Position numbers and translations under genes: made by a program
Assembly: GCA_903854805.1 (NCBI GenBank)
Contig: CAINXK010000339.1
Coordinates: 1-9,492 of the forward strand
Reading direction: 5' to 3'
DNA from: an uncultured Anaerolineae bacterium
GTDB lineage: Bacteria > Chloroflexota > Anaerolineae > Anaerolineales > Villigracilaceae
DNA length: 9,492 nucleotides
Notes under the pieces: generated by a model
What the model was told of the DNA's origin: nothing
The model's database searches: none
Seen by the model: the letters and a program-made list of their open reading frames with translations, nothing else
Shown: positions 1-6,507 of the stretch, in pieces
Position numbering within the stretch: position 1 is the first letter of the stretch
Layout of the letters: each line of letters begins with the position of its first letter

Positions 1-167
1 ATCATCAGAATTTAATCGAGTTGATGTCTTTGCCTCTGGGCACGGATCGGGAAATATTGAGGCGAGCGCAAGTGTTGATGCAGGTATATGCCGGGAAAAA
101 TTATCGCGCTGATCTTTTGCCTTTATATCCTTTTGGCCGCGAGCTAAGATACCGTCTCGGTTTGTGA
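1..167 (+). CDS. C-terminal fragment of an unidentified protein (5' end outside window)
   Basis: An open frame enters from the left edge (full codons from base 3) and ends at TGA 165-167, giving the last 54 residues of a protein. The composition looks coding: Leu/Arg-rich with well-spaced charged residues, including the stretches PLGTDREILRRAQVLM and LLPLYPFGREL. The other two forward frames stop within about 110 bases. I do not recognise the family from this tail, and no catalytic motif, membrane segment or repeat is visible. It ends about 150 bases before the thioredoxin reductase start, and that gap contains a plausible new promoter, so the two genes need not be co-transcribed. That it is the end of a real gene is fairly likely; its function is unknown. 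Confidence 0.55.
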   Translation, partial: HQNLIELMSLPLGTDREILRRAQVLMQVYAGKNYRADLLPLYPFGRELRYRLGL

Positions 168-261
168 AACGAAAAAAAGCTGAAGTTCATTTGTGGTCTG
201 GAAAGTTAAAAGTGCTAGGCTCTGGAACCAGAAATATCCGCGAAAACGCTTGAAATGCAAC

Positions 262-290
262 TTTCGAGTATTCACCGCATCTGATAAAAT
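262..290 (+). promoter_or_regulatory. Probable promoter of the thioredoxin reductase gene (extended -10)
   Basis: TGATAAAAT at 282-290 is an extended -10 (TG, one base, TAAAAT). A weak -35 match, TTTCGA at 262-267, lies 17 bases upstream. Transcription would begin near 297, leaving a short leader of about 20 bases that contains the AAGAGG ribosome site at 306-311. The -35 matches consensus at only three positions, so the call rests mainly on the -10 and its position. Confidence 0.45.
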
Positions 291-305
291 GAATTATCCA
301 ATAAA

Positions 306-311
306 AAGAGG
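306..311 (+). promoter_or_regulatory. Ribosome binding site that favours the second of two tandem ATGs
   Basis: AAGAGG lies 3 bases before the ATG at 315 and 6 bases before the ATG at 318. The longer spacing is the normal one, so 318 is the likelier start. The difference is a single N-terminal Met. Confidence 0.6.
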
Positions 312-317
312 TTCATG

Positions 318-1295
318 ATGTCTTTCAATCTTAGCGGTTTGTCCCTATCTTCAAATGCAGTTGATGAAAAGCATGTTAAAGTGTTGGTGCTTGGCTCAGG
401 TCCGGCCGGGCTGACTGCGGCTTTATACGCTGCCCGTGCTGAGTTGGAACCCGTCGTATTGACAGGTACCGAATTGGGTGGTCAGGCAGCTCTGACCCAC
501 ACTATTGAAAATTATCCAGGTTTCCCAGATGGCGTGGGCGGATCAGAACTGGGCGATTTGTTTCAAAAACAAGCTGAGAGATTCGGCGCGAAGGTCGAGT
601 TTGACACGGCTGTAAGTGTGGATCTTTCTGAACGTCCTTATAAAGTAAATACTGATAATGGGATGTATCTGGCTGATACCCTGATCGTTGCCACTGGTGC
701 GCGACCGAACCATTTGGAAGTTCCTGGTGAGGTGGCATTGACGGGCAAGGGTGTTTCTTACTGCGCGACCTGCGATGGCTGGTTTTTTAAAGAAAAGAAA
801 GTTGTTGTTGTGGGTGGTGGGGATAGTGCTCTTGAAGAGGGCCTGTTCTTAACGCGTTTTGCATCTTCTGTCACCATCATCCATCGCCGCGATACTTTGC
901 GGGCTGGCAAAGTGCTTCAGAACCGTGCATTGTCTGACTCCAAGGTTAATTTCATCTGGAATTCCGTTGTTACCGAAGTAGTTGGTACAGATAAAGTTAC
1001 TGCCCTCAAGCTTGAAGACACTGTGACAGGTGCCAAATCTACGCTGCAGGCCGATGGACTGTTTATTTTTATCGGTCACACCCCCAATACGCAAATGTTT
1101 AAGGGCCAGCTGGAGATGGATGAACTTGGTTATATCAATACAAATCACTTTATGGAGACTAACAAACCTGGCCTTTTTGTGGCAGGTGAAGTTTCCGATT
1201 CGCATTATCGTCAGGTAATCACATCTGCCGGCATGGGCGCATCTGCTGCGATCCAGGCGACGCATTTTCTTGAAAAAGAAACTGTAAATTCGTAA
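318..1295 (+). CDS. trxB: Thioredoxin reductase (NADPH, FAD flavoprotein)
   Basis: This cytosolic flavoenzyme passes electrons from NADPH through FAD and a redox disulfide to thioredoxin. The 325-residue length is normal for the low-molecular-weight bacterial type. Visible motifs, numbered from the second ATG, are the FAD-binding GSGPAG at 26-31, the redox-active CATC at 149-152 followed by DG, the NAD(P)-binding GGGDSA at 166-171, and HRRDTLR at 189-195. The last fits the HRRxxxR signature for the NADPH 2'-phosphate, which favours NADPH over NADH. The C-terminal flavin motif reads AGEVSD rather than the usual AGDV, a conservative Asp-to-Glu change at 291. A tail of roughly 20 residues precedes the first beta strand, slightly longer than usual. 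No thioredoxin gene is adjacent. Malate dehydrogenase follows after 172 bases. Family assignment is firm. Thioredoxin as partner is assumed from the family; a ferredoxin-dependent relative is unlikely given the HRRxxxR motif. Confidence 0.95.
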   Translation: MSFNLSGLSLSSNAVDEKHVKVLVLGSGPAGLTAALYAARAELEPVVLTGTELGGQAALTHTIENYPGFPDGVGGSELGDLFQKQAERFGAKVEFDTAVSVDLSERPYKVNTDNGMYLADTLIVATGARPNHLEVPGEVALTGKGVSYCATCDGWFFKEKKVVVVGGGDSALEEGLFLTRFASSVTIIHRRDTLRAGKVLQNRALSDSKVNFIWNSVVTEVVGTDKVTALKLEDTVTGAKSTLQADGLFIFIGHTPNTQMFKGQLEMDELGYINTNHFMETNKPGLFVAGEVSDSHYRQVITSAGMGASAAIQATHFLEKETVNS

Positions 1296-1404
1296 ATTCA
1301 CATTCTTGATTTCTTTCATAAAACGCTGTTTTGGTTACAATTTGCGGTTATTTTGTGACAAAAGCGACTATACCTTTATTTGATTTGAATTAAAATTCAG
1401 CCAC

Positions 1405-1431
1405 TCCCGAAATAAAATGACGTTTTCGGGA
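1405..1431 (+). promoter_or_regulatory. 8-bp hairpin in the trxB-mdh gap
   Basis: TCCCGAAA (1405-1412) pairs perfectly with TTTCGGGA (1424-1431) around an 11-base loop. No T-run follows directly (ATTATTGGC comes next), so it is not a standard intrinsic terminator. It may be a weak terminator of trxB transcription or a structure in the mdh 5' leader, ending 25 bases before the mdh ribosome site. The rest of the 172-base gap is AT-rich, and I could not pick out a convincing mdh promoter in it. Confidence 0.4.
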
Positions 1432-1467
1432 TTATTGGCTGTCACTATGCTTTTTTAAGGAGGAGCA

Positions 1468-2403
1468 ATGGCTAAAGTTTCTATTATTGGTGCCGGCATG
1501 ACTGGTGCTACCACAGCTCATTGGCTGGCGGAACGTGAACTGGCAGATATTGTGCTGGTGGACGTGTTGGAAGGTATGCCTCAAGGCAAGGCTCTTGATA
1601 TGTTCGAAGCGATGCCAATTATTGGCAAGGATGTCGACATCGTCGGCTCGAACAGTTATGAAGCTACCAAGGATTCAGATATTATCGTCATCACAGCTGG
1701 TTTGCCTCGCAAACCGGGTATGAGCCGCGATGATTTATTGACTGCCAATGCTGATATCGTTGGCAAGGCCACCACTGAGACCCTGAAATATTCACCAGAT
1801 GCTATTTTTGTCGTTCTCACCAACCCGCTCGACACAATGGCTTACCTTGCGATGAAGATTGGCAATATCCCAGCTCATCGTGTCATTGGTCAGGCTGGCA
1901 TTCTTGATTCGGCTCGCATGCGCGCTTTTGTGGCCATGGAAACCGGTGTGAGTGTCGAAAATATTGCTTGTTATGTATTGGGTGGTCATGGCGATGAAAT
2001 GGTGCCATTGACGAAACATTCCAATATCGCTGGTATTCCCCTGCGTGACTACCTCTCAGCGGAAAAGCTGGAAGCCATTGTCAATCGTACACGCAAGGGC
2101 GGTGGTGAGATCGTCAGCTTGCTCAAAACCGGATCGGCATTCTATGCGCCATCGGCTGCGATTGCTCAGATGGTGGAGGCCATTCTGAAAGATAAGCACC
2201 TGATCGTGCCCTGTGCGGCTTATATGCAAGGCGAATATGGCCTAACCGATATGTTCTTCGGCGTGCCTGTACAGCTTGGCCGCAAAGGTATTGAACGGAT
2301 TGTCGAGTACAAACTCGATGATGATGATCAGGCTTCCTTTGATAAGTCTGCAGCGTCTGTAAAAGACACCATCAATGCTCTCAAGAATCTTGTCAAAATC
2401 TAA
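1468..2403 (+). CDS. mdh: Malate dehydrogenase, NAD-dependent, LDH-like (type 3)
   Basis: It interconverts malate and oxaloacetate with NAD in the TCA cycle, in the cytosol. The 311-residue length is normal. The start is set by AAGGAGG at 1457-1463, 4 bases before the ATG. Visible sites are the Rossmann GAGMTG at 8-13, Asp32 at the end of the second strand (selects NAD over NADP), and the substrate-loop arginines Arg81 and Arg87 in LPRKPGMSRDD. An Arg at position 81, where lactate dehydrogenases have Gln, marks malate specificity. Asn119 is in TNPLD, the pair Asp147/Arg150 is in ILDSAR, and the catalytic His174 is in GGHGDEMV. The sequence belongs to the tetrameric LDH-like MDH group known from Chloroflexus and alphaproteobacteria rather than the E. 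coli dimer type. Citrate synthase follows 57 bases downstream on the same strand, so its oxaloacetate product is used by the next enzyme encoded; the two genes are probably co-transcribed. Confidence 0.96.
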   Translation: MAKVSIIGAGMTGATTAHWLAERELADIVLVDVLEGMPQGKALDMFEAMPIIGKDVDIVGSNSYEATKDSDIIVITAGLPRKPGMSRDDLLTANADIVGKATTETLKYSPDAIFVVLTNPLDTMAYLAMKIGNIPAHRVIGQAGILDSARMRAFVAMETGVSVENIACYVLGGHGDEMVPLTKHSNIAGIPLRDYLSAEKLEAIVNRTRKGGGEIVSLLKTGSAFYAPSAAIAQMVEAILKDKHLIVPCAAYMQGEYGLTDMFFGVPVQLGRKGIERIVEYKLDDDDQASFDKSAASVKDTINALKNLVKI

Positions 2404-2410
2404 GATTTGA

Positions 2411-2434
2411 AGGAGCGCTATGCTACGTGCTCCT
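2411..2434 (+). promoter_or_regulatory. Hairpin between mdh and citrate synthase that covers a ribosome site
   Basis: AGGAGCGC (2411-2418) pairs with GTGCTCCT (2427-2434), eight pairs including one G-U, around an 8-base loop. The left arm contains the Shine-Dalgarno of the short ORF at 2420, and the loop contains its ATG. The right-arm CTCCT (2430-2434) is also complementary to AGGAG at 2450-2454, the citrate synthase ribosome site, so the two pairings exclude each other. No T-run follows, so it is not an intrinsic terminator. The pairing is seen directly; the regulatory role is inferred. Confidence 0.4.
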
Positions 2435-2464
2435 GTATTAATGCCAAAGAGGAGAAAATTATGA
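2420..2464 (+). CDS. Possible 14-residue leader peptide coupled to citrate synthase
   Basis: AAGGAG at 2410-2415 sits 4 bases before the ATG at 2420, which opens a frame encoding MLRAPVLMPKRRKL and stops at TGA 2462-2464. That stop overlaps the citrate synthase ATG as ATGA, the classic arrangement for translational coupling. The peptide is basic and shows no run of one amino acid that would suggest classical attenuation. It starts 17 bases after the mdh stop. The strong ribosome site and the exact ATGA overlap argue for it, but a 14-codon ORF can arise by chance and no conservation data are available here. If real, translating it would open the hairpin at 2411-2434 and deliver ribosomes to the citrate synthase start. 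Confidence 0.35.
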   Translation: MLRAPVLMPKRRKL

Positions 2465-3777
2465 TCTTGCACGAAAAAATTGCTGCACAACTGCCTGAAT
2501 GGCGTAACCGCTATAAGGCTCTGGCCAAAGAGCATGCCGATGTTGTGGTTGATAAAGTCACCATTGGGCAGGTTGTTGGTGGTATGCGTGATATCAAATC
2601 GTTGGTAACTGATATTTCCTTTGTTGATCCTGCAGAAGGGATCCGTTTCCGTGGTAAATCCATCCCTGAGGTGTTAAAGGCTCTGCCAAAACCGCGCGGC
2701 GCTAAAATACCTTATGTGGGTGGTCTTTATTATCTTTTGATGATTGGCGAAGTTCCGACTCGCGAGCAGGCCCTGCTTGTGGAAGCCGAATGGGCCAAAC
2801 GGGCTGATGTTCCGGACTATGTCTATAAAATGATCAAGTCCATGCCTAAGGAAACTCATCCGATGACCTTGCTCTCGCAGGCGGTGTTAGCCTTGCAGAA
2901 TGGGTCGGCCTTTGCCGCACAGTACCATGCCGGTATGAAAAAAGATGCTTATTGGGAACCGGCGCTGGAAGATAGTCTGGATTTGACTGCAAAACTGCCC
3001 GTGATTGCAGCTTTCATCTATCGTATGAAGTATTTTGGCGAAACCAAAAAACCAAAGTACAGCGCCAAACTCGATTACGGCGCAAATTTTGCAAAGATGA
3101 TGGGTGTTGCTGACCAGAAGGGTTATGCAGATCTTGCCCGTCTCTACTTTATTTTGCACAGCGATCATGAGTCCGGTAACGTCTCGGCGCACACCATGCA
3201 CCTGGTTGGATCTGCGTTATCCGATCCGTATCTGTCCTTCTCTGCGTCACTTAATGGCCTTGCAGGGCCTCTGCATGGTTTAGCCAACCAGGAATGCCTT
3301 GGCTGGCTGCTAGATGTTCACAAGATGTTTGGTGGTGTACCTTCACGTGAAGATCTGTATAAATTTGCGTGGGATACCCTTAACAGTGGCAAGGTCATCC
3401 CGGGCTACGGTCACGCCGTTTTGCGTGTCCCCGATCCGCGTTTTACCGCCCAGATGCAGTTTGCGAAGGAACGTTTTCCACAGGATGAACTTTTGCGCCT
3501 GGCAGACATGGTCTTTGACGTGGTTCCGTCTGTGCTGAGAGAACAGGGCAAAGCCAAGAACCCTGCCCCGAATGTGGATGCCATTTCGGGAACACTCCAA
3601 TATTATTACGGGGTGCGTGATTTCGACTTCTACACAGTCTTGTTTGGTGTAGGACGTGCCCTGGGCGTTACCCCCAATTATGTGTGGGCGCGTGCGCTTG
3701 GTCAGCCAATCGAACGCCCAAAATCGCTCTCGACCAAGATGCTCGAAGACCTGGCCAAAGCGGCTCAACCTGCTTGA
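2461..3777 (+). CDS. gltA: Citrate synthase, eukaryote/mitochondrial-type
   Basis: It condenses acetyl-CoA with oxaloacetate to give citrate and CoA, the entry step of the TCA cycle, in the cytosol. The chosen start at 2461 has AGAGGAG at 2448-2454 six bases upstream and gives 438 residues. The frame stays open back to 2407, but that extension begins inside the gap and carries a Cys-rich stretch with no family counterpart. The whole length resembles pig-heart-type citrate synthase: DPAEGIRFRGKSIPE near 56-70, HSDHESGNVSAHT near 233-245, and SALSDPYLSF at 251-260. The three catalytic residues are present as His272 (GPLHGLANQE), His318 (PGYGHAVLR) and Asp373 (NVDA), almost the same numbers as pig His274, His320 and Asp375. 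Bacterial members of this eukaryote-like group are known, for example in Geobacter. It lacks the N-terminal extension of the NADH-inhibited hexameric bacterial type, so control by NADH is not expected. It lies directly downstream of mdh and ends at a strong terminator. Confidence 0.95.
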   Translation: MILHEKIAAQLPEWRNRYKALAKEHADVVVDKVTIGQVVGGMRDIKSLVTDISFVDPAEGIRFRGKSIPEVLKALPKPRGAKIPYVGGLYYLLMIGEVPTREQALLVEAEWAKRADVPDYVYKMIKSMPKETHPMTLLSQAVLALQNGSAFAAQYHAGMKKDAYWEPALEDSLDLTAKLPVIAAFIYRMKYFGETKKPKYSAKLDYGANFAKMMGVADQKGYADLARLYFILHSDHESGNVSAHTMHLVGSALSDPYLSFSASLNGLAGPLHGLANQECLGWLLDVHKMFGGVPSREDLYKFAWDTLNSGKVIPGYGHAVLRVPDPRFTAQMQFAKERFPQDELLRLADMVFDVVPSVLREQGKAKNPAPNVDAISGTLQYYYGVRDFDFYTVLFGVGRALGVTPNYVWARALGQPIERPKSLSTKMLEDLAKAAQPA

Positions 3778-3790
3778 AACTCTGGATTAA

Positions 3791-3829
3791 ACAAAAAATG
3801 GACACCCATAACGGGTGTCCATTTTTTGT
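3791..3829. terminator. Bidirectional intrinsic terminator between convergent genes
   Basis: A 17-bp perfect inverted repeat (arms 3791-3807 and 3813-3829, loop ATAAC) has the core GGACACCC/GGGTGTCC flanked by six A on the left and six T on the right. It therefore gives a GC-rich stem plus U-run in both directions. It starts 13 bases after the citrate synthase stop and ends 18 bases before the oligopeptidase B stop, serving both. Confidence 0.92.
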
Positions 3830-3847
3830 TGTGTAGTTGAAATAATA

Positions 3848-5917
3848 TTATTGCTGTGTTTCCAGGCTTTCCATTAAGAAGGCAAAATCAAAGGCAATCT
3901 CTTTGAGAAAATCATAGCGTCCTGATGCACCCGCATGCCCGGCATCGAAGTTGGTTTTGAGCAGCAACAAGTTGTTATCTGTTTTCAGAGCGCGTAGTTT
4001 GGCCACAAACTTGGCAGGTTCCCAGTAAGCAACCCGCGGGTCATTTAGACCTGTGGTGATGAGCATATTTGGGTAGTTTGTTGGGCGAATATTATCATAG
4101 GGAGAATAGGACAGCATGTAATCGAAATATTCCTTGTCATCCGGGTTGCCCCATTGTTCATATTCCAGGGTGGTCAGTGGAATACTGGGATCGCTCATGG
4201 TGTTGACCACATCCACGAAGGGGACTTTGGCTATCACGGTTTTGAAAAGATCCGGACGCATGGTAACAGCTGCGCCGACCAACAGTCCGCCAGCGCTGCC
4301 GCCCTGGATGGCGAGTTTTTCGCGATTTGTGTAGCCTTCGTTAATTAAAGCATCTGCGCAGGCGATAAAATCGGTGAAGGTATTGCGTTTTTTCAACATC
4401 TTTCCATCTTCGTACCATGCTCGTCCCATTTCTGACCCGCCGCGAATGTGGCCCATGGCGTACACAAAACCGCGTTCCAGCAGGCTCAGGCGATTTGCAT
4501 TGAAGGCCGGATCTGTACTGTAGCCGTAGGATCCATAGCTATAAAGCAAGCAAGGGTGTGAACCATCTCTGACCAGCCCTTTTTTGTAAACAATCGAGAT
4601 TGGTACTCGGGTTCCATCCGGGGCACTGGCATGGATACGTTCTGAAACAAAATCTTCTTTGTTATAGCCACTGGGGATTTCTTGTTCTTTGCGCACGATC
4701 CAGGCATGGCTGTCCATAGCGTAGTCAATTATGGAATTGGGGGTGACAAGTGATGTGTAATTGAAGCGGAAGAAATTACTTTCAAATTCCGGGTTCTTTT
4801 CTGTCATGATCATATAAGCAGGCTCAGGAAATTGTACGTAATGCAACTTGCTGTTGCCATCCGGCCCAGAGATGCGAATTTGATGCAAGCCATCCTTGCG
4901 TTCAATGATGATCAAATGGTTCTGAAACGCTTCAAGTTCTTCCACCAACACATCCGGCCGGTGTGGGATGATCTCAGTCCAGTTTTCCTTGCCCGGCTTG
5001 CTGGTTTGCGTGAGCATTACTTTGAAATTTTGGGCGTTTTCATTGGTGATGATGATAAATGAATCATCGTGGTGGGTGGCATAATATTCGATGCCGTGCT
5101 GGCGTGCCTGCAGCAGCTGTAAGTCGTTGGTGGGTTTGTCAGCCGGCAGAAAGCGCATTTCACGTGTATTCGTGCTGACATGGTAGGTCATAATATAGGC
5201 ATTGCTGCGCGTTTTTGTAACGAAAAGGAAAAAAGTTTCATCATCTTCGTGGAAAACCATTTCATCTTTATCTATATCTGTGCCCAGGGTGTGGCGGTAC
5301 AGCTTGAATGGCCTCTGGGCTGGGTCCAGTGCCAGGTAGAAGAAGGTTTGGCTGTCAGATGCCCATTCCACGCCGCTGTGGGCATAAACAGACCCCCAGG
5401 TATTTGAGAAGGTTTCGGGAAGGTTTTCTCCGGTGACCAGATCTTTGATGTACAGTAAGCAATTTTCGGAACCATCCGGGTCAACCGAATAAGCCAGCTT
5501 GTTTCCGTCAGGGCTGACCGAAAATGCACCAATCCGACAGAAGGTTTTGCCTTCTGCAAGTGTATTTTGGTCAAGCAGAATTTCCTCTGGCCCATCAAGA
5601 GTGTCTTTTTTTCGGCAATATAAGGGATATTGTTTGCCCTGCTCATTGCGGGTGTAATAAAAGTAGCTGCCATTTTTTTCCGGGGCAGACGTGTCGGTTT
5701 CCTTGATTCGTCCTTTCATCTCCAGAAAGAGTTTTTCTTGCAGCGGCAGCGTATGCTGCATAACTTCATCCAGATAATCACTTTCCGCTTTTAGATATTG
5801 GATGACTGGCGGGTCTTCGCGAAAACGCATCCAAAAATAGTCGTCCGTGCGGTTTTGGCCATGCTGGCTGATGCTGTGCGGATGTTTTGGAGCAAGGGGA
5901 AATGATTGGTTTGTCAC
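3848..5917 (-). CDS. ptrB: Oligopeptidase B (protease II), serine peptidase family S9A
   Basis: This cytosolic serine oligopeptidase cleaves short peptides after Arg or Lys. The 689-residue length compares with 686 in E. coli. The start is a GTG at 5917-5915, supported by GGGAGG (5929-5924) six bases upstream. The N-terminal part, about residues 1-75, with DDYFWMR, leads into a seven-bladed propeller region to about 420. The alpha/beta-hydrolase domain follows with the triad Ser541 (GGSAGG), Asp626 (GLNDPRV) and His661 (DAGHAGASG). These are offset by nine from E. coli Ser532, Asp617 and His652. The P1-selecting acidic pair is kept as Glu585 and Glu587 (LEYEQWGNP), equivalent to E. coli Glu576/Glu578, so basic specificity is expected. 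Of the P2-site pair Asp460/Asp462, only the first is kept (Asp469); the second is Ala471. There is no signal peptide. It lies 21 bases downstream of methylglyoxal synthase, probably as the second gene of that operon. Confidence 0.94.
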   Translation of the reverse strand: MTNQSFPLAPKHPHSISQHGQNRTDDYFWMRFREDPPVIQYLKAESDYLDEVMQHTLPLQEKLFLEMKGRIKETDTSAPEKNGSYFYYTRNEQGKQYPLYCRKKDTLDGPEEILLDQNTLAEGKTFCRIGAFSVSPDGNKLAYSVDPDGSENCLLYIKDLVTGENLPETFSNTWGSVYAHSGVEWASDSQTFFYLALDPAQRPFKLYRHTLGTDIDKDEMVFHEDDETFFLFVTKTRSNAYIMTYHVSTNTREMRFLPADKPTNDLQLLQARQHGIEYYATHHDDSFIIITNENAQNFKVMLTQTSKPGKENWTEIIPHRPDVLVEELEAFQNHLIIIERKDGLHQIRISGPDGNSKLHYVQFPEPAYMIMTEKNPEFESNFFRFNYTSLVTPNSIIDYAMDSHAWIVRKEQEIPSGYNKEDFVSERIHASAPDGTRVPISIVYKKGLVRDGSHPCLLYSYGSYGYSTDPAFNANRLSLLERGFVYAMGHIRGGSEMGRAWYEDGKMLKKRNTFTDFIACADALINEGYTNREKLAIQGGSAGGLLVGAAVTMRPDLFKTVIAKVPFVDVVNTMSDPSIPLTTLEYEQWGNPDDKEYFDYMLSYSPYDNIRPTNYPNMLITTGLNDPRVAYWEPAKFVAKLRALKTDNNLLLLKTNFDAGHAGASGRYDFLKEIAFDFAFLMESLETQQ

Positions 5918-5938
5918 GATAGGCCTCCCAGGGAATAT

Positions 5939-6409
5939 TCAGGCTTGAATTGGTGCCTTGCGGGATTGAAGATAGCGCACCAGGTCTGGTGTTGGGTTCT
6001 CATACTCCTGGTTCATCAGGTCTGATGAGATGATGAAATCTGCTGTGGCGCGATTTGAAGCAGTAGGAATATTATATAAAACTGCCAGGCGCAGCAAGGC
6101 TTTGATATCCGGATCATGCGGTTGGGGTTCGAGTGGATCCCAAAAAAAGATCAGAAAGTCAATTTCGCCTTCGGCGATTTTTGCACCGATCTGTTGGTCG
6201 CCGCCAATTGGGCCGCTCTTAAATTGGGTGATTGGCAAGCCTAATTCATTCTCCAATAAGCTGCCGGTAGTGCCTGTGCCGAAGAGGTGGTGATGCGAAA
6301 GCGTCTCCCGATTGAACCGTGTCCATTCGAGCAGATCCTTTTTCTTATTGTCGTGTGCAACCAAAGCGATCTGTTTTTTTACGCCGATGATTGAGTGGTT
6401 ATTACTCAT
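5939..6409 (-). CDS. mgsA: Methylglyoxal synthase
   Basis: It converts dihydroxyacetone phosphate to methylglyoxal and inorganic phosphate, a cytosolic bypass of lower glycolysis used when phosphate is short or triose phosphates accumulate; the E. coli enzyme is allosterically inhibited by phosphate. The length is 156 residues against 152 in E. coli. Key residues align at identical numbers: His19 (ALVAHD), the phosphate-binding GTGTTG at 44-49, GPIGGDQQ with catalytic Asp71, FFWDPL with Asp91, and PHDPDIKALLRLA with His98 and Asp101. ATADFII near the C-terminus is also typical. The ribosome site is modest (AGG five bases before the ATG, with AAAAAAGG further up). It leads a two-gene unit with oligopeptidase B. 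No aldolase, glyoxalase or other methylglyoxal-handling gene is adjacent. I saw no clear promoter in the roughly 60 bases between its start and the upstream terminator. Confidence 0.95.
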   Translation of the reverse strand: MSNNHSIIGVKKQIALVAHDNKKKDLLEWTRFNRETLSHHHLFGTGTTGSLLENELGLPITQFKSGPIGGDQQIGAKIAEGEIDFLIFFWDPLEPQPHDPDIKALLRLAVLYNIPTASNRATADFIISSDLMNQEYENPTPDLVRYLQSRKAPIQA

Positions 6410-6473
6410 TTTTACCTGACCTTTTTTCGTACTTGTTCTTAGAGAATACTTGTGACATTATTTGTTTGAGATG

Positions 6474-6500
6474 AAAAACTCCCCGCATGAGCGGGGAGTT
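6474..6500 (-). terminator. Intrinsic terminator of the LysM membrane protein gene
   Basis: On the minus strand, AACTCCCCGC and GCGGGGAGTT form a 10-bp perfect stem (arms 6491-6500 and 6477-6486) around a TCAT loop, followed by a five-T run (6478-6474). It begins 8 bases after the stop of the LysM gene and separates it from the methylglyoxal synthase unit downstream. Confidence 0.9.
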
Positions 6501-6507
6501 CACATGC

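Noticed and set aside
849..1319. 156-residue open frame on the minus strand opposite thioredoxin reductase
   Set aside because: It lies almost entirely opposite a well-supported gene, has no family motif and no ribosome site worth noting, and reads as a shadow frame.
2407..2460. Earlier in-frame ATG at 2407 for citrate synthase
   Set aside because: The ATG at 2461 has a well-spaced AGAGGAG and gives the family's usual N-terminus; the extension is Cys-rich and has no ribosome site in front.
3841..3852. AATAATATTATT palindrome beside the oligopeptidase stop
   Set aside because: It is a short AT-only palindrome overlapping the stop codon; such sequences are common and the real terminator is next to it.
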